A DNA stretch of 13,732 bases. Origin: Citromicrobium sp. GTDB taxonomy: Bacteria > Pseudomonadota > Alphaproteobacteria > Sphingomonadales > Sphingomonadaceae. Positions 7,368 through 13,732 of the stretch are shown here, one piece after another. The notes below the pieces were generated by a model. The model was not told the DNA's origin. It worked only from the letters and a program-made list of their open reading frames with translations, and did not search any database. Position 1 is the stretch's first letter; every line of letters begins with the position of its first letter. A program made the position numbers and the translations under genes. The stretch lies in the NCBI GenBank assembly GCA_002712945.1, contig PAVA01000086.1:1-13732 (forward strand). Reading direction: 5' to 3'.

Positions 7368-7381
7368 GCACGCGCCCGCCT

Positions 7382-8596
7382 CTAGTCGCCGCGCTCGGTA
7401 TGAATATGCAGATGCCCTTCGAGCGTGCGGTGGACCGGGCACTTGTCCGCGATCTCCATCAGCTTGTCGCGCTGCTCGGCGGTCAGTCCGTCCCCGAGCA
7501 AGGTGATGACGCGGTTGAGCGCCTGGATCTGCGCATCCTGCTCCTCGCAATGGTCGCAATCTTGCGCATGACCGCGCTCGTGCGTCAGCGCGATCCGCGC
7601 GCCCTCGAAGGGCAGGCCCTTGCGATCCGCGTACATCTTCATCGTCATCGCGGTGCAGGTGCCGAGCGCGGCGAGCAGCAGGTCGTAGGGCGTGGGGCCG
7701 GTGTCGTCGCCGCCATAGCTGCGCGGTTCGTCGGCGACGAAGCGGTGCGAGGCGGTGTGAACCTCGGTGCCGAACTTGCCGTTGCCGGTGCAGACCACCA
7801 CGCCGTCCTCGGGCATCGGCCAGTCCTCCTTCATCGGCAGGTAGCGTGCGCCCCACGCGGCGATCACATCGGCGATGAAATGCGCGTCTTCGGCCCTGGT
7901 CAGCAGGTGATCGGCCCCGGCGAGGCTGACGAAGCTCTTGGGATGCAGCGCGGCGGTGAACAATGTGGACGCATTGTCGACCCCGACGACCTCGTCGGTC
8001 GGCGAATGCGCGATGAGGATCGGCAGTTTCAGCCGCCCGACTTCCTGCGGCAGGTCGATGGCGCGGGTCTTGTCGAGAAACTCGCGGCTGAGGTGGAAGG
8101 CGCGCCCGGCGATGGTCACTTCGCCCTCCCCGTCGCGCTCGATCGCCTCCAGATCGCCTTCGATGTTGCCCAGCACGTGGGGAACATCGGCCGGTGCGCC
8201 GATGGTCGCGATGGCGGCGATCCGGTCGCGCCCGATCATGTCCGCCGCCGCCAGCACCGCCGCCCCGCCAAGGCTGTGGCCGATCAGCAGGATCTGGCTG
8301 CCGAACCGATCGCACAGGTGATTGGCCGAAGCGACCAGATCCTCGACATCGCTGGCGAACCCCGCGCGCCCGAAATCGCCGCCGCTGCCGCCCAGCCCGG
8401 TAAAATCGAACCGCAGGCATGCGATCCCCTGCTCGGCCAGCGCCCGCGTCACCTCGACCGCCGCCTTGCTCTGCTTCGTGCAGGTGAAGCAATGCGCGAA
8501 CAGCGCGGCCCCGCGCACCAGCCCGGTCGGCAGCTCGAGCGAGCCCGCCAGATCGTGCCCGGCGGGGGTGCGGATGGAGAGCTTTTCGGTGGGCAT
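7382..8596 (-). CDS. Alpha/beta hydrolase-OsmC domain fusion protein
   Basis: This 404-residue two-domain cytoplasmic protein has no signal peptide. The N-terminal alpha/beta hydrolase (about 1-255) has the nucleophile motif GHSLGG (Ser108), acid Asp201 in HSPTDEVVG, and His230 in GADHLL. The C-terminal OsmC/Ohr-like domain (about 268-400) has the two redox cysteines of the family: Cys314 in ALGTCTAMTMKMYADRKG and Cys386 in ADKCPVHRTL. It also has an extra CxxC, Cys347-Asp-His-Cys350. OsmC domains reduce organic hydroperoxides with thiol cofactors; the fused hydrolase may release or process an esterified peroxide, but the substrate is unknown. ATG 8596 has AGGAGA 9 bases upstream. The gene is convergent with the sigma operon and divergent from the serine hydrolase, sharing a 95-base spacer with it. 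Confidence 0.92.
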   Translation of the reverse strand: MPTEKLSIRTPAGHDLAGSLELPTGLVRGAALFAHCFTCTKQSKAAVEVTRALAEQGIACLRFDFTGLGGSGGDFGRAGFASDVEDLVASANHLCDRFGSQILLIGHSLGGAAVLAAADMIGRDRIAAIATIGAPADVPHVLGNIEGDLEAIERDGEGEVTIAGRAFHLSREFLDKTRAIDLPQEVGRLKLPILIAHSPTDEVVGVDNASTLFTAALHPKSFVSLAGADHLLTRAEDAHFIADVIAAWGARYLPMKEDWPMPEDGVVVCTGNGKFGTEVHTASHRFVADEPRSYGGDDTGPTPYDLLLAALGTCTAMTMKMYADRKGLPFEGARIALTHERGHAQDCDHCEEQDAQIQALNRVITLLGDGLTAEQRDKLMEIADKCPVHRTLEGHLHIHTERGD

Positions 8597-8632
8597 CGTG
8601 GGGTGTCTCCTGCGGCAATGCTGCGTCCGAGC

Positions 8633-8652
8633 ATTTAGCCGTTTCGCTAAAT
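8633..8652. promoter_or_regulatory. Palindromic operator candidate in a divergent spacer
   Basis: ATTTAGC-CGTTTC-GCTAAAT is a perfect 7-base inverted repeat with a 6-base centre. It lies 36 bases before the hydrolase-OsmC start and 39 bases before the serine hydrolase start, where a dimeric repressor or activator could control both genes. Its AT-rich arms stand out in GC-rich surroundings. No regulator gene is adjacent. A transcription terminator is unlikely, because there is no T-tract and the site lies between divergent starts. Confidence 0.55.
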
Positions 8653-8691
8653 AACGTAACGTGGTAATCGATCCGGAAAGGGAGAACTAAC

Positions 8692-9993
8692 ATGCAGGTC
8701 AAGACAATGCGCGCCTTGATGATGGGGGTCGCGCTCGCCTTCGGTTCGGTCGGCACCCTCGCCAGCCCGGCAATGGCGCAGACGGAGGCGACACAGGAAT
8801 CGCCTTTCGAGGCGCGCGCGGCGGATGTCGTTTCGCTGATCGAGGGGGAAGGCGATGCAACCGAGGTATTTTCGCCGACCTTCCTGGCGCAGGTCTCGGC
8901 CGAGCAGTTCGCGACGATCAGCCAGCAACTGACCGCACAGCTCGGCGATATCGTGGGCGTCGAATCGGTCGAGCCGACCGGCGAGAACGCGGCGCAGATC
9001 ACCCTTCGCTTCGAAAAGGCGCTGGCGAGCGGCCCGATGACGCTCGAAGCCGAGGCGCCCTACCAGATATCCGGACTGCTGTTGAACGATATCAAGCCCG
9101 TCGCGACCGGGCCGGACGCCATCTCCGCCGACATGGAGGCGCTGTCGGGCAGCGCCGCGGCGTGGTTCGGCCCGCTCGATGGCGAGGCGATCTACACCTA
9201 TGGCGATACCGCGCAGCCCTTTGCCATCGGTTCGACCTTCAAGCTGTACGTGCTCGCCGCCCTGTCCCGCGCGGTCAGCGAAGGCCGGTTGGCGTGGGAC
9301 GATGTGATTCCCCTCGATGCGAAGAGCTTTCCTAGCGGGATCATGCAGAACTGGCCCGATGGCGCTCCGGTGACGCTGCATACTGCGGCCACGCTGATGA
9401 TCTCGATCAGCGACAACACCGCGACCGACCTGCTGATGCGCACCGTGGGCCGCGAGGCGATCGAGGCGGAGATGCGCGCCAGCGGCCATGCCGATCCGGC
9501 CCAGTCCTTCCCCTTCCTGACCACCCGCGAGATGTTCGTCATCAAGTCCGGCGATCTGGGCGAAGCTTTTGCCGCCGCCTCCGAAGCGCAGCGCCGCGAA
9601 ATGCTCGCCGCGCTCGACCTGTCGGATATCGACGAGGAACGCTTCTACGCCACCTTCACCTCGGGCACGCCGGTGCTGATCGAGGATATCGAATGGTTCG
9701 CGAGCATGGCGGATCAGCGGGCGCTGATGCGCGTGCTCGCCGCCCTGCCCGAGGATACCGCGCGCCAGATCATGGCCGTAAACACGGTGTTCGACGAGGA
9801 GGAAACCGCCGGGTGGGACTATGTCGGCTACAAGGGCGGTTCGGAAGCAGGCGTGCTCAACATGAGCTGGCTGCTGCGCGACGAAGCGGGCCGGTGGCAC
9901 ATGCTCGCGATCGCCCAGATGGACCCTACGGCAGAAGTCGATACGACCAGCCTCCTTCTCCTCGCCAAGCGAATCCTCGCGCTCGCCGAATAG
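8692..9993 (+). CDS. Exported serine hydrolase, class A beta-lactamase-like
   Basis: This is a 433-residue periplasmic protein with a signal peptide (basic start, hydrophobic core, likely cleavage after ASPAMA, about residue 29). Residues about 38-135 form a small N-terminal domain of the kind found before serine hydrolases (DUF3887-like pattern; tentative). The C-terminal part carries penicillin-recognising enzyme motifs: Ser181-Thr-Phe-Lys184 (SxxK, the acylating serine), Ser240-Asp241-Asn242 (SDN) and Lys381-Gly-Gly (in place of KTG/KSG). I see no ExxxN omega-loop glutamate motif between SDN and KGG, so efficient class A deacylation of beta-lactams is doubtful. An esterase, peptidase or weak beta-lactam-binding role is equally possible. 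ATG 8692 follows GGGAG (8680-8684). Confidence 0.87.
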   Translation: MQVKTMRALMMGVALAFGSVGTLASPAMAQTEATQESPFEARAADVVSLIEGEGDATEVFSPTFLAQVSAEQFATISQQLTAQLGDIVGVESVEPTGENAAQITLRFEKALASGPMTLEAEAPYQISGLLLNDIKPVATGPDAISADMEALSGSAAAWFGPLDGEAIYTYGDTAQPFAIGSTFKLYVLAALSRAVSEGRLAWDDVIPLDAKSFPSGIMQNWPDGAPVTLHTAATLMISISDNTATDLLMRTVGREAIEAEMRASGHADPAQSFPFLTTREMFVIKSGDLGEAFAAASEAQRREMLAALDLSDIDEERFYATFTSGTPVLIEDIEWFASMADQRALMRVLAALPEDTARQIMAVNTVFDEEETAGWDYVGYKGGSEAGVLNMSWLLRDEAGRWHMLAIAQMDPTAEVDTTSLLLLAKRILALAE

Positions 9994-10020
9994 GCGCCGC
10001 CCCTTGCGAGGCTTGGCGCA

Positions 10021-10059
10021 GGGCCCTAGCAGGTTGCGAAACAGGACTTGATAGGGCCC
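10021..10059 (+). promoter_or_regulatory. Inverted repeat covering the moxR ribosome-binding region
   Basis: GGGCCCTA (10021-10028) and TAGGGCCC (10052-10059) are perfect 8-base inverted arms with a 23-base loop. The right arm ends 3 bases before the moxR ATG and covers the only GGG-rich stretch that could serve as its ribosome-binding site. A folded leader could limit translation. Each arm also contains the palindrome GGGCCC, so alternative pairing is possible. It has no T-tract and is not a classic terminator for the upstream gene. Confidence 0.4.
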
Positions 10060-10062
10060 CAC

Positions 10063-10907
<845 letters not shown>

Positions 10908-10908
<1 letters not shown>

Positions 10909-11627
10909 TGGGCGAGCGCGCGGCAGGTGCGCGCCCGTGGCATCGGCGGGCGTGGGGCAGCTGGCCCGCCGCGCTGACATGGGGCCTTGCCACGCTGGTC
11001 CTGTCGCTTGCGATGGGACGCGTGTTTCCGCAGGAGCTGGCCTCTCCGCCAGCCCAGTGGGCCCTCGCCAGCCCGGTGCTCGCCTTCGAGTTCGCAACCG
11101 AGCCATCGCATCTTGTTGCCATTTTCGGCACGGTGGCGGACCCGCTCTCCTCCGCCAGGGTTGCTGCGATGGATGCGGGCAACCGGCTCGATTACCTGTT
11201 CATGCTGTTCTACGGCAGCCTGATCCTGGCCTTCTTCGGCGCGGGGGGCGCCACGACCGGAGACCGGCGCTGGTGGCTGGCCGGATGGCTCGGCCCGCTG
11301 GCGGCGGCATCGGACGCGGTCGAAAACGCGCTTTTGCTGTCGATAACCGCCGACATGTCCGACCCTTCGGGGGAGCTCGCACTCCTGCCAGTTTTCGTCT
11401 GGACGAAATTCGGCTTGCTGGCGCTGTCGAGCGGGCTCGCGGGCTGGTTGTTCATCAGGATGCGGGCCTGGCCCCTGGCGCTTCTCTGCCTTCCGGGTGC
11501 GGTGCTGATCGTTCCCGCGATCCTGGCCCGATGGACCTATGGCGAACTTCTCGTCCCCGGCACTGCGCTGACATGGCTGGTCATGCTGCTCTGGGCAGGT
11601 TGGCGCACTGCGCGGAAGACAGCCTAG
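10908..11627 (+). CDS. Polytopic inner-membrane protein of unknown function
   Basis: The protein has 239 residues. Predicted membrane helices lie at about 19-37, 95-113, 122-145, 159-184, 187-207 and 214-232; a moderately hydrophobic stretch at 50-75 could be a further one or a periplasmic loop. A conserved-looking polar patch, Ser135-Asp136 and Glu139-Asn140, sits inside the third helix and could be functional. I recognise no family. The start ATG overlaps the moxR stop by one base (TAATG), so translation is probably coupled to moxR, which suggests a link to the MoxR complex. It converges on the L,D-transpeptidase gene with only 16 bases between stops. Confidence 0.8.
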
Positions 11628-11640
11628 CGTCGCCGACGCT
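11626..11640. terminator. Short hairpin between convergent genes
   Basis: AGCGTC-GCC-GACGCT forms a perfect 6-base stem with a 3-base loop. It begins in the stop codon of the membrane-protein gene and ends 3 bases before the stop of the opposing transpeptidase gene. The position suits a bidirectional terminator, but there is no T-tract on either side, so it would be weak or factor-assisted. Confidence 0.35.
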
Positions 11641-11643
11641 GCG

Positions 11644-12699
11644 TCACTTCACGGGGAAGCAATCCGTACCCGACCGTTTGAGCGACGTGCAGGAGGCATA
11701 GGCCCCCGGCCCGCTCACCCGCAGGCGGTAATACTGCTTCGATCCGACAACGGCGGGGATGATGGCCTTCTCGTAGCGTTCGAGCTCGGGATGGCGGGCA
11801 CTGATCCGCGCCCAGTAGGCCTCGGCCTCGGTGGGGCTGCCTTTCGCGGCGAGCTGGATCGTCTGGCTCTCGCCCGACGAAGTGGCGCGCTTCGGCGGTG
11901 CGGGCGGCGCGGGAGAAGAGGGCTCCGGCTCTGGCGCGGGCGCCTGCGCGATCTGCGGTTCCTCCGGCGCGTCGGCGAACTCGGGCGGCAGCAGGTTTTC
12001 GGGCGCGCTGTCCAGATCCGCAAGCCGCGGTTCGCCGCCCTGGATCAGGTGGCCCCGCTGGCCCGGCCGGGGCATCGGCATGGCGAGCGCCAGTTGCCGG
12101 GCCTGGCCGTCGGATTCGAGCTTGTGGTTGGTCACGACCACGGTCGTCGTCCCCTTCCCCGTCACCTGATAGAGCGACTTGGCGAAGTCCGCTGGCAGGC
12201 GGATGCAGCCATGCGACGCCGGATAGCCGGGCAGCCTGCCCGCGTGGATCGCGATGCCGGTCCATGTAAGGCGCTGCATGTGCGGCATCGGCGCATTCGA
12301 GTAGATGTTCGAGCGGTGAAACACCTTCTTCTGCAGGATCGGGAAGATGCCGATTGGCGTGTCATGCCCCGGTTTCCCGGTCGAGACGGGCGATGTGCCC
12401 CACAGCGTGCCGTCCTTGAAGACGTACATCTCCTGCGAGCCCTTGCTGATCACAATGAGTACGCCGGAGCGCAGCGCATCGCTCACCCGGGGCGGCATTC
12501 CGGCGGCGGGTTTCGCGGTCCTGACCGGCTCGGGCTTCGGGATGACCTTCTGCACGACCGGATTCGAGACGTAGACGATATCCTGAGTCGCAACCGGCGC
12601 GGAAGGATCCTCGGAGGCGTAACCCTCTGGCATAAATGTCAAAAAGGCCGCGCAGAGCACGGCCGCCACGACTATTAGGGAAAAGGCCCCCTTAACCAT
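11644..12699 (-). CDS. L,D-transpeptidase (YkuD domain) with C-terminal SPOR-like domain
   Basis: This is an envelope enzyme of 351 residues. An N-terminal signal sequence or anchor (MVKGAFSLIVVAAVLCAAFL) leads to a proline-rich linker. A YkuD catalytic domain (about 78-190) carries HAGRLPGYPASHGCIRL, with His152 and nucleophile Cys165 in SHGCIR. Such enzymes make 3-3 cross-links in peptidoglycan or attach proteins to it. A long Pro/Ala/Glu-rich spacer (about 225-278) leads to a SPOR-like region (about 282-351, IQLAAKGSPTEAEAYWARIS to the end), a fold that binds denuded glycan strands at division sites. ATG 12699 starts the signal sequence directly. A GTG at 12738 would add 13 residues before it, which I consider less likely. 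No strong ribosome-binding site precedes either start. Confidence 0.92.
   Translation of the reverse strand: MVKGAFSLIVVAAVLCAAFLTFMPEGYASEDPSAPVATQDIVYVSNPVVQKVIPKPEPVRTAKPAAGMPPRVSDALRSGVLIVISKGSQEMYVFKDGTLWGTSPVSTGKPGHDTPIGIFPILQKKVFHRSNIYSNAPMPHMQRLTWTGIAIHAGRLPGYPASHGCIRLPADFAKSLYQVTGKGTTTVVVTNHKLESDGQARQLALAMPMPRPGQRGHLIQGGEPRLADLDSAPENLLPPEFADAPEEPQIAQAPAPEPEPSSPAPPAPPKRATSSGESQTIQLAAKGSPTEAEAYWARISARHPELERYEKAIIPAVVGSKQYYRLRVSGPGAYASCTSLKRSGTDCFPVK
12692..12699 (+). promoter_or_regulatory. CtrA-type half-site overlapping the L,D-transpeptidase start
   Basis: TTAACCAT matches the CtrA half-site described in Caulobacter. Its CAT is the reverse complement of the transpeptidase start codon, so the match could partly reflect coding sequence. 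A second identical copy lies 53 bases away. Confidence 0.35.
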
Positions 12700-12706
12700 G
12701 TTTTCA

Positions 12707-12738
12707 GTGTTGAACGGCCGGCCGATTCGATTCAACAC
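12707..12738. promoter_or_regulatory. Inverted repeat in the L,D-transpeptidase leader
   Basis: GTGTTGAA (12707-12714) and TTCAACAC (12731-12738) are perfect 8-base inverted arms separated by 16 bases that include the GC palindrome CGGCCGGCCG. The repeat lies 8-39 bases upstream of the preferred ATG and between two TTAACCAT half-sites. It could be an operator or a leader hairpin. Confidence 0.4.
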
Positions 12739-12744
12739 AATTCG

Positions 12745-12752
12745 TTAACCAT
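12745..12752 (+). promoter_or_regulatory. CtrA-type half-site in the divergent spacer
   Basis: A second exact TTAACCAT lies in the noncoding spacer between the L,D-transpeptidase and VWA genes. It is 86 bases from the codon start at 12831 and 46 bases from the transpeptidase ATG. CtrA is the cell-cycle response regulator of alphaproteobacteria and can bind single half-sites of this form. Confidence 0.45.
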
Positions 12753-12830
12753 ATCGCGCGGGAAACCGCCCCGCTTGCCCCTTCCCCGGCTTCACCCTAG
12801 GCACGGTGGCAACGGAAGGAGCGGTCGCCA

Positions 12831-13732
12831 GTGTTTTTCAATTTCGTCGACGAACTGCGCGCGGCGGGCATTTCCGCCAGCTTCAAGGAGCACCTGACGC
12901 TGCTTGAGGCGCTCGATAAGGATGTGATCGAGCAGACGCCCGAGGCGTTCTACTACCTCGCCCGCGCGACCTTCGTGAAGGACGAAGGCCTGCTGGACCG
13001 CTTCGATCAGGTGTTCTCCAAGGTCTTCAAGGGCATCATGACCGACTACGGCCAGGAACAGGTCGACATCCCCGAAGACTGGCTGAAGGCGGTCGCCGAG
13101 AAATACCTCACCGAAGAGGAAATGGCGCAGATCGAGAAGATGGGCTCGTGGGACGAGCTCATGGACACGCTCAAGAAGCGTCTGGAAGAGCAGAAGGAAC
13201 GCCACGAGGGCGGCAACAAGTGGATCGGCACGGGCGGCACCTCGCCCTTCGGCCATTCGGGCTACCACCCCGAAGGCGTGCGGATCGGCGGCGAGAGCAA
13301 GAACAAGCGCGCGGTGAAGGTGTGGGAGAAGCGCGAGTTCAAGAATCTCGACAACACCAAGGAACTGGGCACTCGCAATATCAAGATGGCGCTTCGCCGC
13401 CTGCGCCGCTTCGCGCGCGAGGGCGCTGCGGACGAGCTGGATATCGACGCGACGATCGACGGCACCGCCAAGCAGGGCTGGCTCGATATCCACATGCGGC
13501 CCGAACGGCGCAATGCGGTGAAGCTGCTGCTGTTCCTCGACGTCGGCGGCTCGATGGACCCGTTCATCAAGGTGACCGAGGAGCTGTTCAGCGCGGCCAC
13601 ATCCGAGTTCAAGAACCTCGAATTCTTCTATTTCCACAACTGCCTCTACGAAGGCGTGTGGAAGGATAACCGCCGCCGCTGGCAGGAACGCACGAAGACC
13701 TGGGACATCCTCCACAAGTACGGCCACGACTA
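12831..13732 (+). CDS. VWA domain protein (CoxE-like), 5' part
   Basis: This is the probable partner of the MoxR ATPase. Three hundred codons are visible and the frame stays open at the window's right edge. An N-terminal helical region (FFNFVDELRAAGIS through about residue 110) precedes a glycine-rich turn, GTGGTSPFGHSGYHPEG (about 129-145). The VWA domain begins near RNAVKLLLFLDVGGSMDPF, whose MIDAS metal-site residues are Asp237, Gly239 and Ser241 (DxGxS). The remaining MIDAS threonine and aspartate are beyond the edge. The start is a GTG at 12831 with GGAAGGA at 12813-12819. Homologues I recall begin at the same FFNFVDEL, supporting this start. It is divergent from the L,D-transpeptidase and separated from moxR by two genes. 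Confidence 0.9.
   Translation, partial: MFFNFVDELRAAGISASFKEHLTLLEALDKDVIEQTPEAFYYLARATFVKDEGLLDRFDQVFSKVFKGIMTDYGQEQVDIPEDWLKAVAEKYLTEEEMAQIEKMGSWDELMDTLKKRLEEQKERHEGGNKWIGTGGTSPFGHSGYHPEGVRIGGESKNKRAVKVWEKREFKNLDNTKELGTRNIKMALRRLRRFAREGAADELDIDATIDGTAKQGWLDIHMRPERRNAVKLLLFLDVGGSMDPFIKVTEELFSAATSEFKNLEFFYFHNCLYEGVWKDNRRRWQERTKTWDILHKYGHD

Noticed and set aside
7362..7373. GCGTGAGCACGC hairpin between the membrane protein and OsmC fusion genes as terminator
   Set aside because: The stem is only about 4-5 base pairs, with no T-tract on either side and part of it inside the stop region; too weak to call.
8655..8670. GTAAC near the serine hydrolase start as an ECF promoter
   Set aside because: The only CGAT-like -10 partner lies about 8 bases downstream of the GTAAC, far short of the 15-17 base spacing needed.

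Overview
The window is GC-rich, densely coded DNA that looks like the chromosome of a sphingomonad, most likely an Erythrobacteraceae member (Alphaproteobacteria). This rests on recognisable protein families and gene style: a ParE of alphaproteobacterial length beginning MSDDLFDG, a MoxR ATPase with a CoxE-type VWA partner beginning FFNFVDELRAAG, and TTAACCAT half-sites of the CtrA type. No rRNA, tRNA, CRISPR array, IS element or integrase was seen. No stretch over about 100 bases lacks a gene; the longest gaps are about 70 to 130 bases.

Left part (1-4299): the minus strand carries the start of a YraN-family gene and rsmI, overlapping by 4 bases. Divergent from rsmI, almost end to end, is a lipoprotein of the penicillin-binding-protein-activator type (LpoA-like), followed by parE (topoisomerase IV subunit B).

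ParE-to-hydrolase region (4300-6219): an AT-richer gene follows parE closely. It encodes a cysteine-free, membrane-anchored protein with an LprI/DUF1311-like C-terminal domain, and it sits between two exact 14-base copies of the parE 3' end. I read this as a small inserted segment. A lipoprotein alpha/beta hydrolase (DUF900-like) follows.

Middle (6284-8596): an ECF sigma factor with a candidate autoregulatory promoter overlaps a gene for a four-helix membrane protein that is a candidate anti-sigma factor. Convergent with these is a fusion of an alpha/beta hydrolase and an OsmC domain.

Right part (8597-13732): a palindrome lies in the divergent spacer between the hydrolase-OsmC gene and an exported serine hydrolase with a class A beta-lactamase fold signature. 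Then come moxR, a TAATG-coupled polytopic membrane protein, a convergent L,D-transpeptidase with a SPOR-like tail, and the start of a CoxE-like VWA gene that runs off the window. Several genes act on the envelope (LpoA-like, serine hydrolase, L,D-transpeptidase). MoxR and the VWA protein probably form a chaperone pair, although their genes are split here by the membrane protein and the transpeptidase.
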